Source: Polaromonas sp. (GTDB taxonomy: Bacteria > Pseudomonadota > Gammaproteobacteria > Burkholderiales > Burkholderiaceae_C). From it: a stretch of 64,000 nt of DNA. Shown here one piece after another: positions 9,538 through 20,180 of this stretch (positions are counted from its first letter, which is position 1; the number at the start of each line of letters is the position of its first letter). The notes beneath the pieces are model-generated. The model did not search any database and had not been told where the DNA came from. It saw nothing but the letters and a program-made list of their open reading frames with translations. The DNA lies in the NCBI GenBank assembly GCA_030655515.1, contig JAURVI010000038.1, positions 16,231 to 80,230 on the forward strand, read 5' to 3'. The position numbers and the translations under genes were made by a program.

Positions 9538-10233
9538 ATGAAAGTAAATACCCAAAGCAAAAAGGTCAATAAAGCGTGGCTGAACGACCACGTCAACGAT
9601 ACCTACGTCAAGCTGGCCCAAAAAGAGGGCTACCGGGCCAGGGCGGCCTACAAGCTCAAGGAAATCGACGAAACGCTGGGGCTGATTCGGCCCGGCGACT
9701 GCGTGGTGGACCTGGGCAGCGTGCCCGGCGCCTGGAGCCAGTATGTGCGCCGCAAGCTGTCGCCTTCCGGCGCTGCCGCCGGCGCGTTGAACGGGCGCAT
9801 CGTGGCGCTGGACATCCTGCCGATGGCGCCGGTGGAAGGGGTGGTCTTCATCCAGGGCGATTTCCGGGAACCCGAGGTGCTACAACAACTGGAGCAGACT
9901 TTGCGCGCGGACAAGGGTTTTGCCAAGGTGGATGTGGTGCTTTCAGACATGGCGCCGAACCTGTCGGGCATCGACTCGGCCGACGCCGCCCGCATTGCCC
10001 ACCTCGTGGAATTGGCCGTGGACTTTGCCGCACACCACTTGAAGTCCGAGGGGGCGCTGGTGGTCAAGCTGTTCCACGGCGGTGCCTACAGCCCCCTGGT
10101 CAAGCTGTTCAAGGACACGTTCAAAGTGGTCAAATCGTTCAAGCCCAAAGCCTCGCGCTCCAACTCATCGGAAACCTTTCTGGTCGGCATGGGTCTGAAA
10201 ATCAGGCCGCAAACAGTCGCCGAAGTGGGCTGA
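9538..10233 (+). CDS. rlmE: 23S rRNA (uridine-2'-O-)-methyltransferase RlmE
   Basis: A 231-residue SAM-dependent enzyme that 2'-O-methylates U2552 of 23S rRNA late in 50S assembly. The family K-D-K-E catalytic tetrad is visible: Lys in [10 protein letters not shown], Asp in [11 protein letters not shown], Lys in VVKLFHGG, and Glu in SSETFLVG. The SAM-binding block is [17 protein letters not shown] short insertion rich in Gly/Ala ([12 protein letters not shown]) lies after the second strand. It is followed by ftsH in the same direction, the classical rlmE-ftsH pairing, with a possible heat-shock promoter between the two. Confidence 0.96.
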   Translation: MKVNTQSKKVNKAWLNDHVNDTYVKLAQKEGYRARAAYKLKEIDETLGLIRPGDCVVDLGSVPGAWSQYVRRKLSPSGAAAGALNGRIVALDILPMAPVEGVVFIQGDFREPEVLQQLEQTLRADKGFAKVDVVLSDMAPNLSGIDSADAARIAHLVELAVDFAAHHLKSEGALVVKLFHGGAYSPLVKLFKDTFKVVKSFKPKASRSNSSETFLVGMGLKIRPQTVAEVG

Positions 10234-10301
10234 AACACAAAAATTACCGCAATTCCGCTTTAAACCAAGGGATGTCCTGCAACAGGCCTGGGGGTTTTGC
10301 C

Positions 10302-10329
10302 CTTGAAACGCCTAAAATCAGTCGCATGT
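10302..10329 (+). promoter_or_regulatory. Putative sigma-32 heat-shock promoter for ftsH
   Basis: CTTGAAA (10302-10308) is a perfect sigma-32 -35 element. It is followed after 14 bases by CGCATGT (10323-10329), close to the consensus CCCATNT. Transcription would start near 10335-10338, about 20 bases before the TTG start codon of ftsH. The ftsH gene is heat-inducible in other proteobacteria, which fits. Confidence 0.65.
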
Positions 10330-10357
10330 GTCTTTTGTTCCCCCAACGGAGTCATCC

Positions 10358-12274
<1,917 letters not shown>

Positions 12275-12293
12275 AAGTTTCCATCTACATGAC

Positions 12294-12318
12294 AACCGGG
12301 GCGAGTCCCCGGTTTTTC
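12294..12318 (+). terminator. Intrinsic terminator after ftsH
   Basis: An 8-bp perfect stem AACCGGGG / CCCCGGTT with loop CGAGT is followed by TTTCTTT. It separates ftsH from folP, which starts 20 bases further on. Confidence 0.85.
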
Positions 12319-12337
12319 TTTGGTCCGGGAGAACTGA

Positions 12338-13195
12338 ATGATCTGGCAAACCTCGCGCTTTCAAATCGACCTCGACCAGCCCCGCGTGATGGGCATCGTC
12401 AATGTTACCCCTGACTCGTTTTCAGACGGTGGCAAATACTTTTCCGAAGGCAGCGGCCTGCGGGCCGCGTTCGGCCATTGCGAGCAACTCATCCGGGACG
12501 GCGCCGACATGCTTGACATCGGTGGCGAGTCGTCGCGGCCCGGCGCGCTGCCCTTGCCGCTGGACGAAGAGCTGGCGCGTGTGTTGCCTGTGGTACGTCA
12601 TGCCGTTCGGCTTGGAGTTCCGGTATCTGTAGACACCTACAAACCGCAAGTCATGGCGGCCATGCTGGATCTGGGTGCCGACATCGTCAACGACATCTGG
12701 GCCTTGCGCCAGCCAGGTGCTCTTGAGGTTGTGGCGCAGCACCCGGCTTGCGGTGTCTGCCTGATGCACATGCACCGCGAGCCGCAGACCATGCAGGCAG
12801 TGCCCATGGAAGGTGATGTGGTGCCTGCGGTACTGGCTTTTTTAAAAGACCAGGCGACGACCCTGGAGGCGTTGGGCATCGGCAGAACCCGGATTGTGCT
12901 GGATCCGGGCATCGGCTTTGGCAAGGCGGTTGAACAAAACTTTTCATTGCTGGCACGGCAACGCGAGTTGCTTGCGGCAGGCTACCCGCTGTTGGTCGGG
13001 TGGTCGCGCAAGTCATCTTTGGCCGCCGTCAGCAGCACTTCGCTGGCCTCGGTGACTCAACTCGATGTGGCTGATCGCATGGTACCAAGCGTTGCGGCAG
13101 CGCTACTGGCCGTTGATCGCGGCGCGCGCATCGTGCGTGTGCATGATGTGCGTGAAACGGTGCAGGCACTCAAGGTGTGGACTGCTGCGCGTTAG
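12338..13195 (+). CDS. folP: Dihydropteroate synthase
   Basis: A 285-residue TIM-barrel enzyme that joins p-aminobenzoate to hydroxymethyl-dihydropterin pyrophosphate in folate synthesis and is the target of sulfonamides. Signatures are [30 protein letters not shown], the PVSVDTYKP strand, VNDIWAL, the [14 protein letters not shown] block, and the C-terminal [10 protein letters not shown]. Length is normal. The ATG at 12338 follows GGGAGAACTGA. It is followed by glmM at 57 bp, the order found in most proteobacteria (ftsH-folP-glmM). Confidence 0.96.
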   Translation: MIWQTSRFQIDLDQPRVMGIVNVTPDSFSDGGKYFSEGSGLRAAFGHCEQLIRDGADMLDIGGESSRPGALPLPLDEELARVLPVVRHAVRLGVPVSVDTYKPQVMAAMLDLGADIVNDIWALRQPGALEVVAQHPACGVCLMHMHREPQTMQAVPMEGDVVPAVLAFLKDQATTLEALGIGRTRIVLDPGIGFGKAVEQNFSLLARQRELLAAGYPLLVGWSRKSSLAAVSSTSLASVTQLDVADRMVPSVAAALLAVDRGARIVRVHDVRETVQALKVWTAAR

Positions 13196-13251
13196 TGCTT
13201 GCCTTTAAAATGCCCCATCTCCCCACAAAAAATTCTGCCGGAACAAAACAG

Positions 13252-14586
13252 ATGACCAGAAAATACTTCGGCACCGATGGCATTCGCGGCACGGTGGGCC
13301 AGGCGCCGATCACCCCGGACTTTGTGCTGCGCCTGGCCCATGCGGTCGGCCGTGTGCTCAAAAGAACCGAAGCCCGGCCCATCGTGCTGATTGGCAAGGA
13401 CACTCGAATTTCCGGTTACATGCTGGAAAGCGCGCTGGAGTCCGGCTTCAATTCCGCCGGGGTCGATGTGGTGCTGCTCGGCCCGCTGCCGACGCCGGGC
13501 GTGGCCTACCTCACACGCACGCAGCGCGCCAGCCTGGGCGTGGTGATCAGCGCCAGCCACAACGCCTTTGCCGACAACGGCATCAAGTTTTTCAGCGCGC
13601 TCGGCAGCAAGCTGCCTGACGCCTGGGAGCAGGCGGTGGAAGCCGCGCTCGAAGAGCCACCGGTCTGGGCCGACTCGCCCAACCTCGGCAAGACACGCCG
13701 GCTCGACGATGCGGCGGGCCGCTACATCGAGTTCTGCAAAAGCACATTTGCCAGCGACCTGACGCTCAGAGGCATGAAGATCGTGGTGGACGCGGCGCAC
13801 GGTGCGGCCTACCATATCGCCCCGGAAGTCTTTCATGAACTGGGTGCCGAGGTGATTGCCATCGGCTGCGCGCCCGACGGTTTGAATATCAACGACGGGG
13901 TCGGCGCCACCCACCCCGACGCGCTGATCAGGTCGGTCAGGGCCAACCAGGCGGACTACGGCATTGCCCTCGATGGCGATGCCGACCGCGTGCAGCTCGT
14001 TGATGCCCAGGGGCGGCTTTTCAACGGCGATGAAGTGTTGTACCTGATGGTTGCCGAGCGCTTGGCGCGCGGCGAGAAAGTCGCCGGCGCCGTGGGCACT
14101 TTGATGACCAACATGGCCGTCGAAGTGGCATTGAAAAACAAGGGGGTCGAGTTCGTTCGTGCCAAGGTGGGGGACCGCTACGTGCTCGAAGAGCTTGAAA
14201 AAAATGGCTGGCTGCTGGGCGGCGAAGGGTCTGGCCACTTGCTGGCGCTGGACAAACACAGCACCGGCGACGGCCTGATCAGCGCGCTGCAGGTGCTGCA
14301 GGCCTGCGTGCGCAGCGGCAAAAGCCTGGCCGAACTGCTGGCCGACGTGACGCTGTTTCCCCAGACCTTGATCAATGTGCGGCTGCAGCCGGGACAGGAC
14401 TGGACCCGCAGCACCATGCTCGCATCGGAAACCAAAGCCGTGCAGGAGGAACTGGGCGACAATGGCCGCGTGCTCATCCGCGCCAGCGGCACCGAGCCGC
14501 TGCTGCGTGTGATGGTGGAAGCGCGTGCCGCCCAGCAGGCCCATGCCTGTGCCGAGCGGCTGGTCAAGGCCGTGCAGGCAGGATAG
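13252..14586 (+). CDS. glmM: Phosphoglucosamine mutase
   Basis: A 444-residue cytosolic enzyme converting glucosamine 6-phosphate to glucosamine 1-phosphate for UDP-GlcNAc, peptidoglycan and LPS synthesis. It has [13 protein letters not shown] at the N terminus, the phosphoserine loop [14 protein letters not shown] (active serine in SASHN), the metal loop ALDGDADRV, the sugar-binding GGEGSGH, and the phosphate-binding [15 protein letters not shown] start at ATG 13252 ([13 protein letters not shown]), the normal N terminus. The frame stays open 25 codons upstream into the end of folP. Confidence 0.97.
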   Translation: MTRKYFGTDGIRGTVGQAPITPDFVLRLAHAVGRVLKRTEARPIVLIGKDTRISGYMLESALESGFNSAGVDVVLLGPLPTPGVAYLTRTQRASLGVVISASHNAFADNGIKFFSALGSKLPDAWEQAVEAALEEPPVWADSPNLGKTRRLDDAAGRYIEFCKSTFASDLTLRGMKIVVDAAHGAAYHIAPEVFHELGAEVIAIGCAPDGLNINDGVGATHPDALIRSVRANQADYGIALDGDADRVQLVDAQGRLFNGDEVLYLMVAERLARGEKVAGAVGTLMTNMAVEVALKNKGVEFVRAKVGDRYVLEELEKNGWLLGGEGSGHLLALDKHSTGDGLISALQVLQACVRSGKSLAELLADVTLFPQTLINVRLQPGQDWTRSTMLASETKAVQEELGDNGRVLIRASGTEPLLRVMVEARAAQQAHACAERLVKAVQAG

Positions 14587-14665
14587 TTTGGCGCCGGATT
14601 AAAAACTTCCCCGCCTGGCCATGACTCCCCGCCTTTCAATCCATTGCACGCGCTGGTTCGGTGTG

Positions 14666-15862
14666 CTACGTCCTCGTCGTGGAGGCACCCTGCAAAAGCA
14701 TCAGCGCTGCAAAACCCAGCCCACCCAGCGCCGCTGAAAACCACAGCGCACCCGCGCCGAACCAGTCTATCGCCAGGCCGAACAGGTAAGGCGACAAGGC
14801 TTGCGCAAACCGCGCCGGCACCATGAGCAGGCCCTGGCGCGCGCCATAGCCTTTGGCGCCGAAAAGAACCAGTGGAAGTGTGCCCTTGGCGATGGTCAGC
14901 ACGCCGTTGCCGGCGCCGTGAAGCACGGTGAACACCGCACCGGCCGGCACGCCAAAGAACAAAAAAGCCATGGCGCCCAGCGGGTGCATGATGCCGGCCA
15001 GCCTGCCGGAGACCAGCGGGTGAATATTGCGCAGCAGCCCGTATTCAAGCAGACGCCCGGCGACCTGCGCCGGACCGACCAGTCCGGCAAAAACCAGCGC
15101 AGTAGCCAGCGGCACGCCATGGGCTTGCAGCAGGCGCGGCAGATGTGCGGCCATCGCGGTGCTGATGAACCACGTCACGGCAAATACAAAGGCCAGAAGA
15201 GCGGCGGTGTATGCGGAGCGGCGGCTAGGCCGAGGAGCGGCAACTGGTTTTTCGGGCAGCCCGAACGCTGTGTGCCTGACCTCAGGAGCAAGGAAAACGG
15301 ACGGCACAGAGGGCAGCCCCCAGTTCAGCGGCAGCGCCACCAGCAGATGCAGGCCGGCCCACACCCCGCAGGCGGCACGCCAGCCCCATTCGAGCTCCAG
15401 CCAGGCGGACAGAGGCCAGCCCACGGTGCTGGCAAAACCGGCCAGCAGCGTGATGCCGGTGATGGCGCCGCGCGCGTCCTTGCCGTACAGATGCACCAGC
15501 GTGGCAAACGCTGCTTCATACAGGCCGGCGGCCATGGCCACGCCCAGGATGGCCCAGGCCACAAACAGGCCGACCGGCCCCTGCGCGAAGGCCAGGGCGG
15601 CGAGCCCGGCCGCAAAGATGAAGCTCGTGGCGGCCAGCACCGGCCGGCCGCCATAACGGTCAATCGCCTTGCCGGCGAAGGGGCCGAGCAGGGCGGACAC
15701 CACCAGCGCCACGGAAAACCCGAGGAACACCGTCGGCGTGCCGACACCGAGGTCGCGCGCCATCGAGTTCGCCAGCATGGCCGGCAGGTAATAACTGGAC
15801 GCCCAGGCCAGGGTCTGGGCAATGCCCAGGCTGGCGACGGTGATGCTGCGGGGTGGGCTCAT
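14666..15862 (-). CDS. MFS transporter in the arsenic locus
   Basis: A 398-residue major facilitator superfamily protein with about 12 hydrophobic segments. The motif-A-like loop is GKAIDRYGGRPVLAA between helices 2 and 3. The N terminus (SITVASLGIAQTLAWASSYYLPAM) and the loop between halves (EKPVAAPRPSRRSAY) are clear. It is the last gene of a same-strand run arsR, ATP-grasp gene, arsC, acr3, MFS, 72 bp after acr3. That position suggests export of an arsenic species, as known for ArsK- and ArsJ-type MFS proteins, but the substrate is inference. It converges with glmM. Confidence 0.7.
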   Translation of the reverse strand: MSPPRSITVASLGIAQTLAWASSYYLPAMLANSMARDLGVGTPTVFLGFSVALVVSALLGPFAGKAIDRYGGRPVLAATSFIFAAGLAALAFAQGPVGLFVAWAILGVAMAAGLYEAAFATLVHLYGKDARGAITGITLLAGFASTVGWPLSAWLELEWGWRAACGVWAGLHLLVALPLNWGLPSVPSVFLAPEVRHTAFGLPEKPVAAPRPSRRSAYTAALLAFVFAVTWFISTAMAAHLPRLLQAHGVPLATALVFAGLVGPAQVAGRLLEYGLLRNIHPLVSGRLAGIMHPLGAMAFLFFGVPAGAVFTVLHGAGNGVLTIAKGTLPLVLFGAKGYGARQGLLMVPARFAQALSPYLFGLAIDWFGAGALWFSAALGGLGFAALMLLQGASTTRT

Positions 15863-15934
15863 GGCGTGACGAGGTCTTGTCTACTATCAAAAATAGAGCT
15901 GCTTCCGCAGGCGCATAAAGGGTTGGAGGCCGAT

Positions 15935-17020
15935 TTAATGAAAAATCCGGCCATCAGGTGGCAGTGGCTGTGGCGGTGTTGCCGCTGCCACCCCGCAGGC
16001 GCGTTGCGGTGCAAACCAGTGCGGCGTGCGGTTGATGATGGCCACCAGCGAAAGCATGACCGGCACCTCGACCAGCACGCCGACCACCGTGGCCAGCGCC
16101 GCGCCCGATTGCAGGCCGAACAGCGAGATCGCCACGGCGACGGCCAGCTCGAAAAAGTTGGACGTGCCGATCAGACAAGCCGGGCCGGCCACGTTGTGCG
16201 GCAGCTTCAGTGCCTTGGCCGCGACGTAGCTGATGACGAAGATGCCGTAGCTCTGCACGATCAGCGGCACCGCGATCATCGCGATCACCAGCGGCCTGGC
16301 CACAATGGTTTCGGCTTGAAAGCCGAACAGCAGCACCACGGTGGCAATCAGCCCGATCACCGACCAGGGCTTGAGTGTCGCCACGAAGTCGGCCACCGCG
16401 TGGCTGGAGCGGCGCTGCAGCACATGCCGCGTCGCCATGCCGGCGGCCAGCGGCAGCACCACGTACAGCACGGTGGAGAGCACCAGCGTTTCCCAGGGCA
16501 CGGTGATGTTGGTCACGCCGAGCAGGAAGGCGGCGATCGGCGCAAAAGCGACGACCATGATCAGGTCGTTGACCGAGACCTGCACCAGCGTGTAGTTGGC
16601 ATCCCCCTTGACGAGCTGGCTCCAGACAAACACCATGGCCGTGCAGGGCGCCACGCCGAGCAGAATCATGCCGGCGATGTATTCGCTGGCCGATTGCGGA
16701 TCCACCCAGGGCGCAAAAATGTACTGGAAAAACAGCACGCCGAGCGCGGCCATGGTGAAGGGCTTGACCAGCCAGTTGACCACCAGCGTCAGCAGCAGGC
16801 CGCGCGGTTTTTTGCCTACGTCCTTCACCGCCGACCAGTCGATCTGGATCATCATCGGGTAAATCATCACCCAGATGAAGACGGCGACGACCAGGTTGAC
16901 GTGGGCGATCTCCAGCGCGGCAATGCCCTGGAAGGCCGGTGGCGCCAGCAGGCCCAAGCCCACGCCGGCCGCTATGCCCAGGGCAACCCAGACGGTGAGG
17001 TAACGTTCAAACAAGCCCAT
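15935..17020 (-). CDS. acr3: Arsenite efflux permease, ACR3 family
   Basis: A 361-residue inner-membrane protein with about 10 helices that exports arsenite using the proton gradient. The conserved cysteine essential in the family is in [13 protein letters not shown] (helix 4). [16 protein letters not shown], the VSVNDLIMV stretch and [13 protein letters not shown] with its glutamate are further ACR3 signatures. It follows the thioredoxin-type arsC by 31 bp. The start has a good ribosome binding site (AAGGAAG) immediately next to a run of nine A/T bases (17031-17039). Confidence 0.93.
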   Translation of the reverse strand: MGLFERYLTVWVALGIAAGVGLGLLAPPAFQGIAALEIAHVNLVVAVFIWVMIYPMMIQIDWSAVKDVGKKPRGLLLTLVVNWLVKPFTMAALGVLFFQYIFAPWVDPQSASEYIAGMILLGVAPCTAMVFVWSQLVKGDANYTLVQVSVNDLIMVVAFAPIAAFLLGVTNITVPWETLVLSTVLYVVLPLAAGMATRHVLQRRSSHAVADFVATLKPWSVIGLIATVVLLFGFQAETIVARPLVIAMIAVPLIVQSYGIFVISYVAAKALKLPHNVAGPACLIGTSNFFELAVAVAISLFGLQSGAALATVVGVLVEVPVMLSLVAIINRTPHWFAPQRACGVAAATPPQPLPPDGRIFH

Positions 17021-17051
17021 GGGACTTCCTTTTTTTTTGTGAATGTGTGGG

Positions 17052-17639
17052 TCAGGCCTTGCCGGCCAGGTCGCGTGCGGTTTGCTGCACCATGGCCCGC
17101 TCGAGTTTTTCGGGCGGCAGGTTGATCAGGATATCCAGACGGCGGCGTATGGCCAGCAGGGTCTGGCGGAAGGCCTCGAGTTTTTGCGCATCGGTGCCCT
17201 TGACCTCCGACGGGTCGGCGTAACCCCAGTGCGCCGTGGCGGGCTGGCCGGGCCAGTAGGGGCAGACCTCGCCGGCGGCGTTGTCGCAAACGGTAATCAC
17301 CAGATCCATGACGACCCCCACGCTTTTCGCTTCGTGTAATGCGCTGCCCCCCGAGGGGGCTGTGCTTGCTTGGGGCGGCCCGGCGCGGCGCACTTCCGGC
17401 GAATCCGGCTGGCCGAACTCGTCCCAGCTCTTGCTGCGCAGGCCTTCGGTCGGGATGCCGGCGTTGTTCAGCACCTGCAGCGCCAGCGGGTTCGGCTGCT
17501 GGTTCTCACGCGGGCTGCTGCCGGCCGAAAAGGCCTGGAAGCGCCTCTTGCCGATGTGGTTGAGCGTGGCTTCGGCCAGGATGCTGCGGGCCGAATTGTG
17601 GGTGCATAAAAACAGGACGTTGACGGGGCGCGCGGACAT
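17052..17639 (-). CDS. arsC: Arsenate reductase, thioredoxin-linked (LMW-PTPase fold), with in-frame repeat insertion
   Basis: A 195-residue enzyme reducing arsenate to arsenite. The P-loop CTHNSAR (Cys12-Arg18) and the redox pair in [10 protein letters not shown] (Cys118, Cys126) mark the low-molecular-weight phosphatase-like ArsC class. Related proteins run straight from SWDEF...P into MDLV. Here about 28 residues (roughly 82-109, containing [16 protein letters not shown]) intervene, encoded by a copy of the dispersed palindromic repeat. The frame is kept, so the product may be functional with an enlarged surface loop before the second active-site cysteine. GGAG lies 9 bases before the ATG. 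A second, unrelated arsenate reductase is encoded at 19623. Confidence 0.9.
   Translation of the reverse strand: MSARPVNVLFLCTHNSARSILAEATLNHIGKRRFQAFSAGSSPRENQQPNPLALQVLNNAGIPTEGLRSKSWDEFGQPDSPEVRRAGPPQASTAPSGGSALHEAKSVGVVMDLVITVCDNAAGEVCPYWPGQPATAHWGYADPSEVKGTDAQKLEAFRQTLLAIRRRLDILINLPPEKLERAMVQQTARDLAGKA
17313..17391 (-). repeat. Dispersed GC-rich palindromic repeat inside arsC
   Basis: The minus strand reads CGGGCCGCCCCAAG, then the palindrome GCCCCCTCGGGGGGC (17346-17360), then ACACGAAGCG and CGTGGGGGTC. This is the same order of blocks as at 1-192 and 42326-42400. It lies wholly inside the arsC reading frame and is translated in the same phase as the copies before ispF. Confidence 0.88.
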
Positions 17640-17707
17640 TGGAAATTCTCCAGAGGTGAGTAGATGTTTGGCGGCAATACGCTTCAGTCAGCCAATGCCC
17701 ATGGTCT

Positions 17708-17800
17708 GTCATTCCGGACTGGATCCGGAATCCATGGTGGCGGCATGACGCAGGGCGAAGGTTTGGCGCAGCATGGATTGCGGGTCAGGCCCGCAATGAC
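17708..17800. repeat. Palindromic repeat between the ATP-grasp gene and arsC
   Basis: Two hairpins lie in a row: ATTCCGGA / TCCGGAAT near 17711-17731, and ATTGCGGG / CCCGCAAT near 17777-17797. GTCATT at one end and AATGAC at the other also pair, as do the inner CCATG/CATGG segments. The GTCATTCCGG...CCGGAATCCAT pattern is a very common type of extragenic palindrome in proteobacteria. It fills most of the 222-bp gap (17640-17861) inside the leftward ars gene run and may cause partial termination. Confidence 0.75.
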
Positions 17801-17861
17801 AAGGGCGTGTGGTTTTTTCATGGCTGTGCGGTGTCCATGACTGGCCTGACCACCCGGGGGT

Positions 17862-19214
17862 TCAGCAAACCGCACCAGCCGTCGCGGCGCAGGGGCCTTC
17901 AACGGCGGACACGGCTGGTCGCGGCGCGGGCAGTTGCCCCTCCAGCGCCGGCAGCACCACCACCGGCGAAAAGCCGCCGCCGGCGGTGCGGAAGTTGGTG
18001 GTCTGGCCTGTGTAGGTGCGTGCGGCCAGCAGTTGCACCTGGCCGCGGAAGGTGTAGGCGCGCAGGTCCAGCTTCAGCCGGGTGGGCACGCCATCGACGT
18101 CCACCAGGCGTTCACTGGGCGGCACCAGGGCCTGGGCGATAAAACCGCCGGCCAGGATGTTGCTCCAGACGCCGCGTGTGAGTTTGTCGCCGCGGTAGGC
18201 GGCCTTGGCGCCATAACCCGCCACGGGCTTGAAGAAGAGTTGCCGGCGGCGCGCCCAGAGATCGTCCGCATGGTCGGCGGTAACGAGTTTGGTGTGCGGA
18301 ACCACCGCCTGCAGCAGGCGCCGGTCTTCAGCCGACACGCCCCAGGAGGCCAGCAGTGCATCGTCGCCGAGGGTGATGAGGTTGCGCTTGTCGGCAAACA
18401 GCGCGTGCGCCCGTGGGTGCGGCGTGACGACCGCCGCGCCCGCCACATAGGCGCTGTGCAGGGCTTCGTGGGCCGGGTCCGACAGGCTGAAATCCGTCAG
18501 GCGGTTGTAGACCAGATCGACCGCCACGCCTGGCAGCGCCGGGTGCCACAGCGCGCCGTCTTTCCACTGCAGCTCGCGCGCGTCGCCGACGGCGGCGGCG
18601 ATGCCGTGCGCCAGGAACATCTGCCGTGCCAGTGCAAATTCAGGCGCCAGGTATTGCGCCTCCGGTGCATCGTCGACGATCAGCCCACTGTGCAATGGCT
18701 GTGCGCCACGCTGGGCCTGCCACTCGGCGCGGAACATGGCCACAAACGCCTGGTTGAGTTGCAGCAGGTCGCTGGCGCTGTCCATCAGCCCCTGCATGGG
18801 CTCGCAGCACTCGCGGTGCGCGTGTGTCAGCGCAGCGTTGAGCAGCGCGCCGCCGGCATTGGTGTTGATCTCGATCAGGCGCGGGCCGTCGGCACCCAGG
18901 TGAAAGTCATACGCCATGAAGACACCGGTGGGGCCGAAATTATGGCGTGCAATCTCGGGCGCGCTGGCCAGCGCCAGTTGCTGGTAGGCGGGCAGGGCGA
19001 TCACGCGTTCGATGGCGGCAATCGCCTGGCCCAGCGTCGTGCGGATGGCCGGGTCCAGAAACACCGTCGTCTCGGAAAACAGGTGCGGGTGTGTCGTCGC
19101 CAGTCCGGCCAGCATGCCTTGCAGGCTGGGGTCGGTCTCCATCTGCTGGCGCAGGCGCTCGGGGTTCAGGGTGCGGCACAGGCAGCCCAGATTCAGTGCC
19201 TCGGCGAGGTTCAT
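17862..19214 (-). CDS. Possible circularly permuted ATP-grasp protein of the ars operon
   Basis: A 450-residue protein of unknown function. It contains blocks resembling ATP-grasp enzymes in unusual order: RLIEINTNAGGALLN (E at about 115, like the Mg-binding E-x-N motif) comes before LFFKPVAGYGAKAAY (Lys about 329), FIAQALVPPSE and LKLDLRAYTFRG. In ordinary ATP-grasp folds E-x-N comes last, so this looks circularly permuted. A GCLCRTL dicysteine motif sits at residues about 10-16. It starts 13 bp after the arsR stop codon, so it is almost certainly co-expressed with arsR. A peptide or thiol ligase acting in arsenic detoxification is a guess. The last 20 residues, rich in Ala/Cys, may be a recent extension. 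Confidence 0.55.
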   Translation of the reverse strand: MNLAEALNLGCLCRTLNPERLRQQMETDPSLQGMLAGLATTHPHLFSETTVFLDPAIRTTLGQAIAAIERVIALPAYQQLALASAPEIARHNFGPTGVFMAYDFHLGADGPRLIEINTNAGGALLNAALTHAHRECCEPMQGLMDSASDLLQLNQAFVAMFRAEWQAQRGAQPLHSGLIVDDAPEAQYLAPEFALARQMFLAHGIAAAVGDARELQWKDGALWHPALPGVAVDLVYNRLTDFSLSDPAHEALHSAYVAGAAVVTPHPRAHALFADKRNLITLGDDALLASWGVSAEDRRLLQAVVPHTKLVTADHADDLWARRRQLFFKPVAGYGAKAAYRGDKLTRGVWSNILAGGFIAQALVPPSERLVDVDGVPTRLKLDLRAYTFRGQVQLLAARTYTGQTTNFRTAGGGFSPVVVLPALEGQLPAPRPAVSAVEGPCAATAGAVC

Positions 19215-19227
19215 GGCGGCGCCCCGG

Positions 19228-19569
19228 TCAGCAGGTCGCGCACGAGGCGGCGTCGGCGACTGCGCAGGCTTCGCCCTGGCAGCAGTGCTTGGTCATGTAA
19301 TTCATGAGCTCCACCATGTGGTCAAAGTTGGCGCGGTAAATCAGGTTGCGGCCGCGCGGCTCGCTGCTGACCAGGCCGGAATGCGCAAGCTCTTTCAGGT
19401 GGAAAGACAGCGCGCTGGGCGCTACTTCCAGCAGTTCGGCAATGGCACCCGGTGTCAGCCCGTCGGGTCCGGCGACCACCAGCGCCCGGAAGGTGCGCAG
19501 GCGCTGCGCCTGCGCCAGCGCGGCCAGGGCTTTGACGGCGCCGGTTTCATCGAGAGGTTTTGTTTCCAT
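19228..19569 (-). CDS. arsR: ArsR-family arsenite-responsive repressor
   Basis: A 113-residue winged-helix repressor. The recognition region is LLEVAPSALSFHLKELAHSGLVSSEPRGRNLIYR. Unlike E. coli ArsR, no CVC motif lies in the recognition helix. Five cysteines cluster at the C terminus (Cys96, 97, 102, 110, 113, in CCQGEAC and SCATC) and probably form the As(III) site, as in other C-terminal-cysteine ArsR proteins. It should repress both its own leftward operon and the divergent arsC-arsH pair. Only a few bases separate its ATG from the predicted operator/-10 region and no ribosome binding site is visible, so the mRNA may be leaderless. Confidence 0.92.
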   Translation of the reverse strand: METKPLDETGAVKALAALAQAQRLRTFRALVVAGPDGLTPGAIAELLEVAPSALSFHLKELAHSGLVSSEPRGRNLIYRANFDHMVELMNYMTKHCCQGEACAVADAASCATC

Positions 19570-19571
19570 AG

Positions 19572-19600
19572 TTCAAATATAATTGAATGATTGAATTGAA
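19572..19600. promoter_or_regulatory. Divergent ars promoter and probable ArsR operator
   Basis: TTCAA and TTGAA arms (19572-19576 and 19583-19587) flank ATATAA, with a TATAAT hexamer inside, followed by two more TTGAA units (19591-19600). The inverted repeat overlaps the likely -10 region of the rightward promoter and lies 3 bases from the arsR start codon. Position and symmetry suggest one operator controlling both directions. Confidence 0.65.
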
Positions 19601-19622
19601 GCAATCCCAACCAGGAAAAACA

Positions 19623-20048
19623 ATGGCCGACATCACGATTTACCACAACCCCCAGTGCGGCACCTCGCGCAACACCCTGGCGCTGATCCGCAACAGCGGT
19701 GAGGAGCCCGAAGTCATTGAGTACCTCCAAACCCCGCCCGGCCGCGAGACCCTGGTCCAACTGGTGGCACAGACGGGGCAGCCGTTGCAGGCGCTGATCC
19801 GCAGCAAGGAAAAGTTGTACGGCGAACTTCAACTCGACAACCCGGCGCTCAGTGATGAGCAACTGATGGACGCCATGCTGGCCCACCCCATCCTGATCAA
19901 CCGGCCCATCGTCGTGACGCCGCTGGGCACCCGCCTGTGCCGGCCGTCCGAAGCGGTGCTCGACATCCTGCCTGCGCCGCAGCAGGGCGCTTTCACCAAG
20001 GAAGATGGTGAGCTGGTACTGCAATCCGGAAATGGCGGAACAAAATGA
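19623..20048 (+). CDS. arsC: Arsenate reductase, glutaredoxin-linked
   Basis: A 141-residue ArsC of the glutaredoxin/glutathione-dependent class. The catalytic cysteine is Cys12 in YHNPQCGTSRNTL. The arginines binding arsenate correspond to the IRSKEKLY region and the HPILINRPIVVTPLGTRLCRP block, a family hallmark. I start at ATG 19623 because AGGAA lies just upstream. The ORF is open 12 codons earlier, into the operator. It is divergent from arsR and is followed by arsH. This makes two mechanistically different arsenate reductases in one locus. Confidence 0.93.
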   Translation: MADITIYHNPQCGTSRNTLALIRNSGEEPEVIEYLQTPPGRETLVQLVAQTGQPLQALIRSKEKLYGELQLDNPALSDEQLMDAMLAHPILINRPIVVTPLGTRLCRPSEAVLDILPAPQQGAFTKEDGELVLQSGNGGTK

Positions 20049-20180
20049 AAGTGATGGATTCGTGCGCAGGGCAAGGCGCAAGCCGCAGCGAAGGCTGGCT
20101 CGCCTTCGCAAGGGTTGCAACGCCGCCATGGGCGCGAAGGCGCGCTTTCATGTTTCGCTTTTTTCGGATTGCAGTACCCG

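Noticed and set aside
10328..10357. GTG start for ftsH at 10328
   Set aside because: It overlaps the predicted -10 element and lacks a ribosome binding site, while TTG 10358 has GGAG at proper spacing and the usual FtsH N terminus.
13192..14544. A 450-codon minus-strand frame opposite glmM
   Set aside because: It mirrors the glmM codon pattern and has no family signature; glmM itself is complete with all motifs.
14801..17125. A 774-codon open frame on the plus strand across the MFS and ACR3 genes
   Set aside because: It is antisense to two clear membrane transporters, rich in His/Gln/Arg/Gly as expected for the reverse frame of GC-rich genes, and has no recognisable domain.
17708..17800. 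Possible intrinsic terminator of the ars operon
   Set aside because: The hairpins lack a T-run and match a widespread extragenic palindrome pattern, so I list it as a repeat with only possible attenuating effect.
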